Origin: Melampsora larici-populina 98AG31
Lineage: Eukaryota > Basidiomycota > Pucciniomycetes > Pucciniales > Melampsoraceae
DNA: 64,000 bases
Assembly (NCBI RefSeq): GCF_000204055.1
Contig: NW_006768786.1
Span: forward strand, 492,518-556,517
Reading direction: 5' to 3'
The first letter of the stretch is position 1. Each line of letters begins with the position of its first letter. A program made the position numbers and the translations under genes. The notes beneath the pieces are model-generated. The model was not told the origin of the DNA. It saw only the letters and a program-made list of their open reading frames with translations, and did not search any database. This document shows, one piece after another, positions 22,641 through 35,386 of the stretch.

Positions 22641-23548
22641 GCATTCCATATTGTTCTCAAGATATAACTCCAGATTATTCTCAAAATATCATTGCAATAC
22701 AAAATGGAATGCAAAATTATGGAGCTCAGGTGCCAATCTTGTAACTCTTTTGAAATTGATATTGAGGCGGTGGAAACTATTTTTTATTTTTGTATGGTAC
22801 TCTCAATCAAGAAAATTTGAAGTCTTCTCATTTTATGGTTATAGATTTGTAAACCCTTTTGGTTCACAGATGCTATGAAACATATTTGCTTAATGCAGAC
22901 CACATTCAATTGATATCCATGTCATCTGGGTTAATATCAATTCTTTCTAAGCGTAATCATGACATAAACTGAGACCACATTGGGTTTGAATGCCATCTTA
23001 TGCACCAAAGAAAAATTGACCATGATTGAAGTGTTTGTTCACTTCTTCTCCCTATCAGTCAAAGTGTGACTTTGTACTTTTTCAGGTGCACTTGGAATTT
23101 ATTTCATACAACACTGTTTAAACACGTTAAAATGAGCGGAGACTAATCGACTTAGCATAGACGGCCATCTACATAGTCAGAGCAAAGGAGTATTGATGTC
23201 TTAACAATGTAGGTACTTCCTTTTTTGAGCCTTTTGTTCAACTTTGTATTTCAACTGTCATCCTTGGTGAGAAAAGGTCGGTCGCGCGGTTTTGTTCAGG
23301 TCGTCTTGCCAAGGTTCGCTATTGGCCCTGGTCGTGGCGGGGCTTGGATGACCAGCTCCAGCAGGTGTGAAGAAGGATTGCACAGCCGCCAGAGCTCTGT
23401 CGGCTGGCTGTCAGCGGAGGCTAATCATCTGGTCTCCAATATCGAACCGATATCATCTCGAGATCAATCCGATCTAAAAAATTTGTAGATCGGATCGATA
23501 TCAGGCCTGTCAAAAAGTTGACCCGTGGTGTATGTATAAATATCTTAC

Positions 23549-26043
23549 TACACCACAGAGGTGTCTTGGCCGGCTACAGGCGGCCATGGCAGGCCAGCCG
23601 CAGACCGCCAGCGCTTGCATAGGGGCAGGCCGTCTGCAGATGGCCCTCACGCGAGACGTCTGCCAGGCGCCTGCTGGCCTTGCCTGCAGGCTGCCTGGAT
23701 TCCGGCTTTCGACAGTCACACTGTAAACATCATTCAACTTCCCCAATTTGGCAGAGGAAAATGATTAATAGTACAGTTTTTCATAAAAGAATCTAATACT
23801 GCACACCTGGGCCATTTCACCCACACTACATATGTGCAGCAAGCTAAGTCAATAGTTGTCTATCATGTACATACAGGTCTGCTCAGTTTTTTGCCCATCA
23901 GAATAAATAAATCACATGTTATACCACATGTAACTTTTTCGACTTTGAATTTTTTTTCCCAAAAATTCACTACATATAATTCTGTAGCTGCTCAGGCAAT
24001 ATTGTTGAAGCTATGTCTTAGTAACAGAAAGTGTGTTACATGCAGTTGAGTTGATGAGATCACACCAAAACATTGAGTCAGTGTATGTAGTCAATCTTTT
24101 GGAAGCTTTTTTCAATCTGAAAGAAGTTACAGCATGTATTACATATGAATAACTTGTCCTGATGAGCAGATAACTGAGCAGAACTGTATGTACATGATAA
24201 CCACATATTCACTGAGCCTGCTACACATATGTAGTGTGGGTGTTATGGCTCAGGTGTGGAGTGATAGACCATTTTATGACAAATCATACTCCCAATCATT
24301 TTTCCCTGCCCACTTGGGGAACCCGAATAATGTCTGCAGTGGATCAGCTGGATCGATGGCCCAGCACATTCACCGGGGTTTTCAGCTCTCAGACACGCTT
24401 ACCCGGTCTGAATGAGGTATTCGGATTTTAGACGGGGGAATCAGGCTCTCGGGTGGGCTTAGCTCAGCTCAGCAGGGAGCTCAGCACGGGCACACGAGTT
24501 TGACAAATCAATTGATTGATTTCACAGTCAAGTCTGGAAACAAGTCTAATACAAGCCTGATAAGAGACAGTGACTACGGAACATGAGAAAGATAAACAAA
24601 TCTTAAAGAAAGACTCATTCTCATTATTATAATGTGATAATAATAAGAATGTTGGAGGATAAAGATCGAAGTTAAATCACAACCAGAAAGCCGTCTTTTA
24701 ACCCCACTTAAAGCGTGTTCAGAGGCCAAAAAGCTAAACTCAAATCGATTTCCTCCAATGATTGAGATCACGGCTCCTGTGGTGTTGAGACTTATCATAA
24801 ACCATGAAAACATCAACATCGAGTCAGGACTCCAATAAATAAATTCAATATATTTGCTTACTCATCAGCCAGTAAGCAGAATGTGATAGACAATTTTTCG
24901 CTTGTTGGATAGCTTTTAATAGATCGAACCAACTGACAGTCCAGTAACTTGAACGAGGTGGAAGTGCAGGACCTGGTCATGGGTTTTGGAAGATGACCCA
25001 ATAGGAATTAGTCTAGATTGTGGATAATATGATGTGAGTCAATTTTGCTTTTCAAGAGTGATAAACGTACAAAAAAACTGACCAAGACAATGTTATATGT
25101 ATCAAGCAATTTCTTGCCATTGAGAGGGATTACGACTGAAAGGTTGATAATGATTACAAAGAGGTAGCCCAGGTTAGAGTGCAAGGTGGATATATTCAAG
25201 ATTTGATTGTGTTCCAGACTGCATTCGATTTCGAGCTCATCAGCAGTGAGAGAACTGGATCGTTGTAAGGCTGCCTTCGCTTGTGGGGTATGACGAGCTA
25301 GTCTAGGGAAAGCAGCTACATAAAAGACAAGGGTAGCATCATCTATGATGATCAAACTCGAATGAAAAATCTTCAAGACAGGATTAGCAAGACTGAAAAC
25401 AAACAGGTGACAAAACCGATCATGTAAAGTGAAACTGCCCACCTCCACCTGGAATGGTCTTCATTGAGAGCCAAAGTACAGTACTGACTAGCCCAACATA
25501 TAAGGGTAAGTATCAAGACACTGATTCTTCTTCATATGCGTTTGTAAAAGAAGCAAGAGGGGGAGAACAGACACTTACTAAAATTGAAGGATAAACCTGT
25601 GTGTTTCAAATGTTCTAAAGCGCGATGAGGTTGAATTAAAGCATCTCTTTTTGAATTTGGAGTGGAATAATGAATTTGAAAGTTCTTGCTATGCAGGAGG
25701 CCAGGGATGAACGTGTCACATTTGACCTAACCAATCTCTGGAGTTGCGGACTTTGCAACTTGAGTGATGTTCGTGGTTGACGTCTAGTAGCGGTCTCCTG
25801 GCCTTTTGCAGGCGGATTTCTGCTTGGATTAGGCCGTGTGAAGGATGCCAGGCGGCAGGCTGCCTATTGTTGGCCTGCAGGCCGCTCCTTATTCTTAATT
25901 TTGGAAAGAATTGCTTGCCAGAAGTATGCCCGACTGCAGCCCGCATCTAGATGGCCTGCAGTCGGTCTTGAGGCCAATTTTTGACCTGACCATTCTCAGA
26001 CAGTGTCAGGCCAAATTCTGACAAAAGACCCTCCCGTGGTGTA
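23549..26043. mobile_element. Putative TIR element B (2495 bp) enclosing an Atg22-like pseudogene
   Basis: The left end TACACCACAG (23549) and right end CCCGTGGTGTA (to 26043) form a short imperfect TIR like those of elements A and C. Both subterminal regions are rich in GGCCTGCAGGCC-type words (23570-23700 and 25800-25970) against an AT-rich middle, which supports pairing them. Seventeen bases separate it from element A. The TIR is short, so the pairing is less certain than for C or A; two separate small elements flanking the pseudogene is the alternative. Confidence 0.42.
24574..25500 (-). pseudogene. Atg22-like vacuolar amino-acid effluxer, degenerate
   Basis: Exon-like stretches on the minus strand follow the order of Atg22 (MFS-type protein that exports amino acids from the vacuole after autophagy). 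They are RWRWAVSLYMIGFVTCLFSV; VAAFPRLARHTPQAKAAL; then ELEIECSLEHNQILNIST and NLGYLFVIIINLSVVIPL; PGPALPPRSSYWTVSWFDLL; and SLNTTGAVISIIGG. The matching family features are the RPGPPLP loop and the DGLNTT helix. The frame shifts after the first stretch, and a TGA at 24979-24977 stands where the family usually has Arg before PGPALPP. The N- and C-terminal parts are missing. It lies wholly inside putative element B, so it may be a captured gene fragment. Confidence 0.55.
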
Positions 26044-27746
26044 TCTTTAGTGGGTTTTGATTCATCTACATGAACGAATAAGTATGAATGAACAAATCAC
26101 TTTGGAGTCCAATTTTCTAAACAAAAGAAGAGTTCATATTGGAAGTTTTTGAATCACTTTCTTCATCATAACCAAAGATTCCACTCTCTCCTTGATCGGA
26201 TACGGTTACCGGAGTGAAGTGATGAACGGTTTAAGATAATATCTGTTTACTTACATACCAAGCTTACCATGATCCAAATCTCAATCGATCTGGATCGTAC
26301 CGACTTGAAATTCATGATAATCTTTTTTCAGAGCTTGAATCCAATTCTCATCAATCAGCCTGATTTACCAAATCCTCTCCCTGGTACCTGACTCAGATCG
26401 GTCCATGATCTTTGGCCGTACCGTCTGGTCAGTGGTGACAAGAGGATGATCATATCGTACCTACGATCAGAGGCAATGCCAACAATATGCTTCGTCTTGT
26501 GGCCTTGATGAATTCGTAAGATTAGAAAAGTGCTTTCCATCAACGAAAACTCACCGAAACATTTCAACGGAGAACCGGAAGGCAGTGTAACTTCATGTAC
26601 CGGGGCTCTAACGTCATCGATAGCTTGCCTCACTTGAGATGATTGGTTCAAATATCGAATATTGTCCACAGATATCAAGACTACATGACCATCGATCCAA
26701 CGACAAGGAAACAACATATATCATCATGAGCTTGACCGGAACTAATGATGCTAGACAAAAGCTTTCCCATTTTAGTTGAGCTATTCCATCGTAGAATGAA
26801 TCCACTGCCAGGTCCATTTTCAAATCAGGATTTTGTCAACAACCGTCACGGGTCTTGCGTTACGGCCTGGCTGGCAAAACGGAATCAACTTCCATTCTAC
26901 CTTGAACCCGATTGTTGGGTGATAAGCCTTCGTTTCTTGAGTCAACCGCTGGTCAAGAAGGATGTAGCAGGATCACTTCGAGTCCCTCATACGTCACCAC
27001 CCATGAGTTATTGCCGCTCGGTTTGGTGATTGAAAGCTGAGGATTCGGAAGCTACTCAGAATCATCTACTCGTGACAAAAGTGGATGGTTGCTTCTAATT
27101 CTATACTTACCTTACTAGTTCCACCATGGCACTCACTGAGCTCGGGCGGCTAATGTTCCTATCAGTTGGAATTATAACGTTCACTGAATCTTTCGTTGGT
27201 GAATCCTATATAAACCAAGCCTGTTCTTACCTCACAATCTTTCTTCTCCAGTCTTTTCTCATCCATTTTTATTCATTCAAATCAATACCTCAATCAGCAT
27301 TCTTTCTTGCCTTCTAGCACTAATACCTAAAAACTTTTATCACAATCTTTCGCATTCAACTTGAAATCCCTAGCCTTGTTCATCGTTCATTCCAACCACA
27401 ACTGATTCTGTCCTTATACTGCAGTCCTCATCATCATTGAATTCGAGGCCTCTACATCGTTCTTTCGCTAATTCTATCATCGAATAACCTTTCGATAACT
27501 TATAATCAAGACGTATTTCACGTCACGTTCTATTAATCGCTAACTTTGCCTTTCAAAAAATCTGTAAGCTCCTTCAAACGTTTCACTTGAATTGTGGTGG
27601 CTCGGTATTATTTTGATTTACTACTGAAGAAAGAATGTCTCTGACTCAAGTCTTTTTTCGTTTTGATCAGGTTACCTTTTAACCTTTAACTTTTAACGTT
27701 CTGTTACTTATTGCTTATCAGCCAAAAAAAATCTAATACCGCAATC
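26044..27746. other. Intergenic region and C2H2 gene 5' flank; weak exon-like signal
   Basis: No confident gene. On the minus strand at about 26355-27030 there are stop-free stretches (e.g. VRQAIDDVRAPVHEVTLPSG) that look codon-like but match no family I know and shift frame, possibly a decayed gene. From about 27100 the sequence becomes pyrimidine-rich and probably holds the promoter and 5' UTR of the C2H2 gene that starts at 27747. Confidence 0.3.
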
Positions 27747-30159
27747 ATGAACAATCTATCCACGTTTTTCTTTCAAAACCTAGACCCAGTAGCTGGAAAT
27801 TTCAATGAACAAAGTCTTTCGAATGCCGAGGTTTCCAAATCTGATTCATCCAATGGTCTTCGATCATTGTCTAGACCAGTAGAAGAAACGACTATCGACC
27901 CATCTGTGCTTAATACTTTGGGCACCGAAGAGGTAGACTTTTTCAATAAGTTTCTCGGCTTCACTACTACCCCGAGTGTTGTTCCCAACGATCCTCAAGT
28001 GGACTTATTGAATCAAATTCTCGGTATGCCAACAACTGCATCGGCTGAATCACCACCATTGATTCAGAACCCCGATAACTTGGACTACTTGTTTGGCGAT
28101 GAAGCTGAAGACTCTAACACTAGCAATTCTTCATCCTTGGATTTAGATCAGTCTGAGGTAAGTCAAGAGGTAGAAAGCAAGGCACCGGAACTTTACCGAT
28201 CCACTTCCTCCTCTACACCTGAATTTCATGGCGACCATTCTAGCGAGTTGTCCAGCGCTCCGGCCAACAGTTTTAAAGATCATCAACATCAACAATACAA
28301 CATACCACCACTTCAAGTCTTTACTCGACCCTTAGGTATGGAGGATGATCCTTTGATTGAGCATTCACCACGATTGAGTCAGATGATGAGGTATCCCGAT
28401 GAGATTCCAATCGTCACCCTTGGAAGAGGAAAGAAGAACACGAGGAGTTTGATCGAGATGAGTGAAGGAGAAATGGAAGAAGCTTTACATGGTTTAAATC
28501 CATCTCAAAGTCGTCAAGCTAAACAGCAACAAGCCATCAAGGAATGGAATGGTGCTTGTCAATCTGCTTTAACTAATGAGATACCACAACATCAAGATTG
28601 GAACTCGAAGAACAAACTTCATCTGACTGTTAACACCGCTCCTGATCACCAAAGCCAACTCGACCATCAATCCTTTAACAATTCTATCCGCCAACAATAT
28701 TCTTTGTCCGGGAATGCGAACCGTGTCATGGAAGGTGTTATGATGGCTCCTCCCAGATCGGCTCCTCCAGAAATCCGTCATCACACTTATAACTATCTTC
28801 CCAATCAACACAATGGAATCGACCATCCTAATGTCACTTTAGCTTTACCTACCCCTCCATTAAGTGCTGGGATCCACTCAAACTCTAATCACGGATTCGA
28901 TTTCTCTAGTTACGGAAGACTCAGTGCACCTGGCTATATGGGACCAAATAGCTTACCACTGACTCGATCGATGAGCGACTATGGAGCAGTCCCGATGGCT
29001 AACCTTAAATCTCCTTCTAATTATCTCAACGTTAATCATCAATATCTTCAAATGCAACCAAACCAGAAACGAGAGTTTGAGAAATCGAGCTTTGGACAAG
29101 CCGCTCATCTTAATAATTCACTTGCTTTACCTACACCACCTTTGAGTGCTGGATTGAGTTCGGGTACTAGTTTAGATTTTTTTGATTTCTCTAATCATTC
29201 GATCCAAGGCTCACTTTCACACTTAGGTACCAACCATGATGTACATGTTAATATGGCGACCACTAGTAATCCAAGCTCAGTTCCAAGTCAATCAAGCTTT
29301 CAAACTTACCCTACTTTACCTTTACGATCGAATATTAATAATCCTTTATCAGGTCAATTTAAAGTACAAGAAAACCAAAGTCGAACTCGAACGATTTCAT
29401 TTGGATTAGAAGAAAACCCAAGTAAAAGAAGATCGATTGATCCGAACCAACGAACCGATTTACAACAAGAAAACCTAAGTACTCAAATCGCCTTGAAACC
29501 TAAACTGATAGGATCCAGATTAAAACCCGGACCGAAAGCGAAATCGACCATCGTTCAACATCCTCCTATCCAAGCCCAATGTAAACTTTCGAACAATGGA
29601 GTCTCTGAGATCGGATCGTTACCTAAAGATGTGATCAGATGTTTGTATAACCATTTAGATCAGATGGGTGAAGATGGAAAGATGATTAAGAATTATGTGT
29701 GTCAGATTGAAGGATGTGGTAGGGTGTTTCCTAGAAAGACGGCTATTGAGAGTCATATTCAAACTCATTTGGAAGACAAACCGTTTGTTTGTCCAGTACT
29801 GAATTGGTTTGTGATTGTTTCTTTCATTGGGGTTTTTTTTCGGTCTTGGATTGAAATCCATTTCGTGTTCTGATCTGATTTGGTTTTGGTTTGGCTAGTA
29901 ATGCTGCTTTTGTTAGACAACATGATTTACGTCGTCATGAACATATTCATTCTGGAAATAAACCTTTCAGATGTGAATGGTAAGTAATTCCAAAAAAACT
30001 CAACTTCATTTAAAGCGAAAACAAGTTTTTTTTTGCTGATGATGGTTCTTTTTTTTTGATGATTTAAATAGTAACAAAGGATTTGCAAGAGGTGATGCTT
30101 TAATGAGACATCGTCAAAGAGGAATCTGTATTGGTAGTACAATCCCTAGACGTTGTTGA
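27747..30159 (+). CDS. C2H2 zinc finger transcription factor, three C-terminal fingers
   Basis: Three exons in phase: 27747-29806, 29899-29979 and 30072-30159 (2229 nt, 742 aa). Both introns fall inside finger codons and splicing restores the Cys residues. Finger 1 is CQIEGCGRVFPRKTAIESH, finger 2 is CPVLNCNAAFVRQHDLRRH and finger 3 is CEWCNKGFARGDALMRH ending in GIC. The first 630 residues are Ser/Asn/Gln-rich. They hold a repeated motif (LALPTPPLSAG, twice, near residues 370 and 460) and a basic KPGPKAKS patch before the fingers. Three clustered C-terminal fingers with the QHDLRRH and ARxDAL patterns recall the Ace2/Swi5 and Crz1 groups; I would not go further than that. The ATG at 27747 is the first in frame. 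Confidence 0.88.
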
Positions 30160-32045
30160 TTGATGATTCTTTATTTTGTTTGACTTTTTGTTTTTGTTTT
30201 TTCTTGATGATTTGATACTTTTTTTTTTGATCAATTATCTACTTCTTGATTTGATTTGTTTACTTTAAGATCTTGATCTTATCTACAATTTCTTTTTTTT
30301 TCTTTTATTTATCTGATTCTGATCATTGGATTTCGTCTTTCTTATCTGATTTTAGTTGGTTTCTATGCATCTCATCTAAAATTTCAATTTGTCGTTTTTG
30401 TTTCCTTATTTGATTTTGAGATTTAATGATAAGTTTTTCTATCTTTATTTCATCATTAAAATCTATTGAACTTTTTCTCTTTTTCTTTATCGATGGATCA
30501 TGTTGATCTTATCTTACAATTTAACTTTTTTTTTAAAAGATCTTAATTTTATGTTTTTTGTTTCTTTATTGGTTTATCTTTTCTTGCTTGAAATTTCAAT
30601 TCACCGAATTTAATTTCATCTTTTTGATTTTTTTTCAATCTTTACGTTTGTTTGATATCACTTTCTATAATTCTTTTGAATGATAATATAGATTTATGAT
30701 TCCTGGATTTTTCTCTTACATTTACCTTTTCAACAAATCTTTGGTTTTGAGAATTGATCAATTTAAGTCTTGATCCAATTATATGATTTGATTGAAAATG
30801 AGAGTAATAAAGAGAAAAGGGATGCTCAGAAAGGAATGATCAAGTCATGTGAAGATCAAGATTAATTCGTTAGTTGCATTTTGAAAGAATGAACTCGTTT
30901 TTTGTGACATGAGAAAGGTGATTTCAAGTAGACGGTGGAGACTTTTTAAAAACAAATTCAAGTAGGTCACTTCTTCCAGTGCATGTCATTTCCAGGCTTG
31001 ATGAAGAGCAGGCCAGTAAGCTCCAACAAATGAAGGCTCCAGCTGATGAGGTTTTCAAATGTCTTTCAGGTATGTGACATTATCTATACAACAGTCATAT
31101 CAATTCCAACACAAAAAGACTTCATCTTTGTCGCACTGAAAAGACGAGTAAATTGATACATATATTTGTTCCCTGACCACCAGGCTCGCGATGAATGTAA
31201 TCTAGGAGGATATTGTTTAAATGAAATATCTCTGACATGGTTCTGTGGTGCTTTTACCCTCACAATCTTGACAATACATTTACGCGGTGTTGGAGACTTT
31301 GCTATTGAAAGCTAGTGATCTGAATCCTAAATCAATCGATGAAAAGTATCAATTTCACCTTCCAGTCATACCGGTCCCCCATGCTGTTCAGCTCAAAACT
31401 TTGGAAGAAATGCCTATTTTCAAGACGCTAGCAATTATTGATCAAACCATTCATTTTTTTGGTCGAAGGTATCTTAGAGCATGCAAAACTCGTGTGCCAG
31501 CGTATCCCACGAAGCTCCAGGGTATGCCTGATTCCTCACATGGAGGGAAGGATATATGTAGCCAAGGCATCACAAGAGCTTAGTTTCTGGTTGAACTTGT
31601 GTCACAGAAAACTAATCTTGATTCTATGCGTCCATCAGAATAAACAACATGTCGGGGAGGTATCTAATCTTCATCCTCTCCGAGAAACCACAAACTCAAC
31701 AATTCTAATGATGACATCTGGAGAGTGCTTGATGAGGAGAAGCACATCACACAAAAAGGATGTCTTGGCATCTTCCATTCTAAGACTTAAAATGAATCAA
31801 AATGCACCTGCGCTACATAAATGATTGCACTGCCGCAGCCGGATTTCACAGACGGAAGGACATTAAATTGAACTGTGTTTTCTGAAACTGTATTTCTCTC
31901 GAGGACTTGTTGACCATCTTCATTTCCAAATTTATGAATTGGTCAACAGAAGTGAATCGATCGTGATATCCTTCAACTTTTGCTTGCCTCATCCACCTGA
32001 GAATCATTATATATCTTGTCCATCAATCAACCAGAGACCTCCAGA
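30160..32045. other. Gene-poor region, T-rich then weak coding-like fragments
   Basis: From 30160 to about 30700 the sequence is T-rich and likely the 3' UTR and flank of the C2H2 gene. Around 31030-31830 there are plus-strand stretches with open frames (e.g. DEEQASKLQQMKAPADEVF near 31000-31070) that break and match no family I recognise. They may be relics of a mobile element. Confidence 0.3.
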
Positions 32046-32971
32046 ATGCCTCCTCCCGCTTCCTCCATAGCTCCTGACGGTACGAAACTGTCCTTGGACG
32101 ATGGTCCGGTGAATTCAGCCAAACTATTGATTAGTGAAAAATTGCGCCAGTTAGTTGCTCATTCCTGATAGTATCGTTTTGAGTGTTCACTCCGTATCGT
32201 GATCATCTGACAGATTGTTGTCTTGCATTGCATCGGTGTCCTTCTAGGGCAGAGACGAACTTCGTCGGTCCTTTGCGAGCCATTTTCAAGGATGCCTTCA
32301 AAAACTATCCAACTGCAACTGTGAGTTCCAGTTTCGGATGTTCTTCGACTTCAAAGCTCATGAAACTAAACCCCTTCACTATTCCCTTTAGTCGTATTTT
32401 ATGATTTTCTGCGGTCTTAGCTTGTTACCGATCATGTGTTTCGTTGGGTTTACCATCTTCATTGCATCAGCCCTGTTAGCTACAGGATTGGTTTTCGTTT
32501 TGACCTGGGGTGGTGTTATGATCGGTTCTGCTCGTTGAGTTTCTCATTTGAATCCAGTTTCAATATGCGTTGCCTTCTGTTCATTTACCGATTGAAAAGT
32601 TGACTTCTTTATCTCTTGACTTCACTAGTCTTCACACTTCTTCTATCATTGGCGTTTTTAGCATTTGCAACTTTTTGGATCGTCATGGCTCTCTTCTCCA
32701 CCATCTTTGTCTTGAGACTTATCTACAACGTTCAAAAGGTGTTCGTGCATCAAGTTGGAGTACATCATTTTTCACAAATCATCCCCAATCACTCACACCT
32801 CGGGAGCCCCTTTGGTCTGACTTTGCTTTTTGTCATCAATAGGATAGTCAACTGTTTCAGGACTTGAGTCAGCATCTTCATGAGAAAGGACTGAAAAGAA
32901 AGCAGCGAGAACGAGAAGCAAATGCTGAACAGGCCAATATCACCTTGGTTGCCGGGGTAGCAAGTCCCTAG
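32046..32971 (+). CDS. Promethin/LDAF1-like small membrane protein
   Basis: Five exons in phase: 32046-32149, 32248-32320, 32392-32533, 32629-32738 and 32843-32971 (558 nt, 185 aa). Residues 1-60 are soluble and end FKDAFKNYPTATSYFMIFCG. Two long hydrophobic blocks follow (LLPIMCFVGFTIFIASALLA with GLVFVLTWGGVMIG, and TLLLSLAFLAFATFWIVMAL), then a charged tail KRKQREREANAEQ. Size and the hydrophobic-hairpin layout with LPI/GFT motifs resemble the promethin family (LDAF1 in animals, LDO proteins in yeast). That family acts with seipin at sites where lipid droplets form on the ER. The gene model is strong because all five exons join in frame; the family name is a moderate inference. The ATG at 32046 is the only good candidate. 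Confidence 0.72.
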
Positions 32972-34006
32972 TACGGTGTACCACTCATCATGACCATTGG
33001 GTATCTTCTGGAAAGTGTGTCAGTCTGATGAAGATTCACATCCTTGAATTCCATCATCATTCATTTTTTAGGCTGATTCTCAACGTGTCAACTGTAGTCT
33101 ATCCTCTTATTCATTCACACTTATAGTCCAATCTCTCTAAATCTCCAAAGCTAATTGGACTCAATTAGACGGCAATTATCATCATTTATCACATGTAAGA
33201 ATGTCGTTGTAAGGCCACTCGCTCATACATATTACCTTATCTTTGTTTTGAAAAGTACATATTAGTGTATCACCTCATATCTCTATAAAACAGGGAAATG
33301 CCATACTTCCGAAGAGGCCAAATCACCTTCTGATATTCCCTGATTAACTTACATGAGAGCCTGTCTTTGGCCAAATTCTCTCCACTGGAAGTATTTCAGC
33401 GATCCATGAGATTCAGCAGTCCATGATGTTCACTGATGAGATTGAGTAATCGAGGCTATGATGTCATCTGATGTCAACTTGACGTCTTCACACTAACAGA
33501 GGTTAGAGTGTAAAGTGAAATCACTTGCTTGACGTGCTGCGTTTCATTTATAGATAAGATTCGATTTATGAAGAGTTTCACCCATCGGGTCCCCTTTCTT
33601 GATGACTAAAAGCTTTGTGATTGGTCACTGGATGGGTTCGTTGCTATCTTAATTGATTTGGCTATGACTAGATATGCAGCTCAGCAGTGTATAAAGGAAG
33701 GATTCGGCCCGCAAACAAGACGGATTGATATGTATGCATTTACATAAGAAACCACCTTGATCTTCATCGTCATGATCTCCTTCATCGCCCACGTTTCTTA
33801 TCTTAACATTACTTTTTGATTGATAAATAGTTTGCAATTACGATAAACAATGTAATTTATATATGCTGCGGATTCTCATACGATTGACAAAAAGGACACA
33901 CCATTCAGTTGGAATTCAATAAGATATTCTCAAGGAAGTTTAACCTAAAACACTGCACCGAATAAATAGCGATAGACGGATATAATCCATTGGCTTATCT
34001 TTGTGA
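32972..34006. other. Intergenic region, nothing recognised
   Basis: About 1 kb between the promethin-like gene and the aldo-keto reductase gene. It should contain the 3' flank of the first and the promoter of the second. No gene, RNA or repeat pair was found. Confidence 0.4.
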
Positions 34007-35386
34007 ATGGGAATTCGCTACCTATCCAGCTCGTACTCTAGACTTAATATCTTCAATAACAAAATCATTCCTCTTCAGATTCATTCGATTCATTCCACAA
34101 TTAATTATCCTCATAAAACGTTTATAAGAATGTCGAGCCATGAATCTTTTGTTCAACTCAATGATGGTCACAAGGTTCCTCGAATCGCTTATGGTAGTGG
34201 TACAGCTTGGTTCGAAAAGAGTGGTCCGGATGGAATCAATTCAGAACTTCGTGATGCGACTTTAACTGCTTTACGTTGTGGTTATACTCATCTTGATACT
34301 GCAAAGGTTTATGGAAATGAAAGAAGTACTGGAGCTGCAATTGAAGCTTGTGGTATGAAACGAGATCAACTCTATATTACTACAAAGGTTGGTCAAAAGT
34401 TTTCACTTGACTTGGTTTTTCAAATTGAAGAAACTGATCAAAGGTCTGATTCGAATTGCTTTAGATCATGAGTCAAATGACCAAAATCAAAGAAACTTTA
34501 AAAGTTCAATTAAGTGATCTTAAAATAGATTATGTAGATTTATATCTAATTCATAGTTCTACTTTTGTTTCTGAAGCTGGTGCTCCTACCTTACAAGAAG
34601 CTTGGAAAGTCATGGAAGAAATTCAATCTGAAGGTTTAGCTAAAAGTATTGGAGTTAGTAATTATAGGATTAATGATTTGAAAGAAACTTTAAAGAATGC
34701 TAAGGTTAAACCTGCGGTGAATCAGTTGAGCAATTTGATTTTAAGATCTTGATCTGCTTTATACATATATATACTATTTTATCTTACTTTACTGATCATG
34801 GGATTTTTTTTGTCGAATTACTTTATCAGAATTGAATTTCATCCTTATGTTTGGACTGAAGCAGAACCATTATTAAAATTCATGAAGGAAGAGGGAATTG
34901 CTTTGGCTGTGAGTTTCATTTGCTACCGATCGACCCATCCATCCACCTAATCTATTCCAACGTGAACACTGACGCGATAATCTGATGTTCAACTTCTAGG
35001 CTTACGGTCCACAAGTTCCAGTAGTCAAAAAAGCAGGAGGAAAAGCAGACCCAATCTTAGAAAGAATCTCCAAAGAACGTAATCTAACAACCGGTCAAGT
35101 TTTACTCAAGTGGGCTAAAGCTCATAATGCGATTGTAGTCACTACGAGTGGAAAAGAAGAACGAATGAAATTAAATTTAGAAGCTGTGATGAAAAGTCAA
35201 GAAGATTTATCTAATGAAGAAATCGAAGAGATCAATAAGGCTGGAAAAGAGAATGGAGTTCAGAGAGCGTTTATGCAGCATAGTACGTTCATATAAGCTC
35301 TTTAATTGTGATTTCTGATATATAATCGATTCAGACTTACTGATATGTGATTTTTTTTCTGAATTTTCATCATAGTGAGTCAATAA
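34007..35386 (+). CDS. Aldo-keto reductase (NADPH-dependent)
   Basis: Five exons in phase: 34007-34387, 34465-34724, 34830-34908, 35000-35282 and 35376-35386 (1014 nt, 337 aa). The last intron is uncertain. Without it the protein ends STFI at a stop just past 35290. The catalytic tetrad is visible: Asp and Tyr in HLDTAKVYGNE, Lys in YITTK, His in DLYLIHSS. Further family motifs are GVSNYRINDL, IEFHPYVW and LKWAKAHNAIVVTTSG. The enzyme reduces aldehydes and ketones in the (alpha/beta)8-barrel family, nearest in style to the yeast Gcy1/Ypr1 group. An ATG at 34130 (MSSHESFVQLNDG) matches the usual family start. The 41 residues before it are basic and Ser-rich and could be a mitochondrial presequence, so dual localisation is possible but unproven. 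Confidence 0.9.

Larger units (their letters stand above)
20240..23532. mobile_element. TIR element A (3293 bp), ends TACACCACGGGTCA, carries a KDZ-like transposase part
   Basis: The left end TACACCACGGGTCA (20240-20253) is matched by TGACCCGTGGTGTA at 23519-23532. Both subterminal regions have stacks of GATATCG-type palindromic words (about 20258-20392 and 23430-23502), which supports pairing these two ends. Inside lies a three-exon transposase-like C-terminal region on the plus strand. No N-terminal catalytic part is visible, so the copy looks defective. The outer TA on both sides could be a TSD. Confidence 0.55.
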
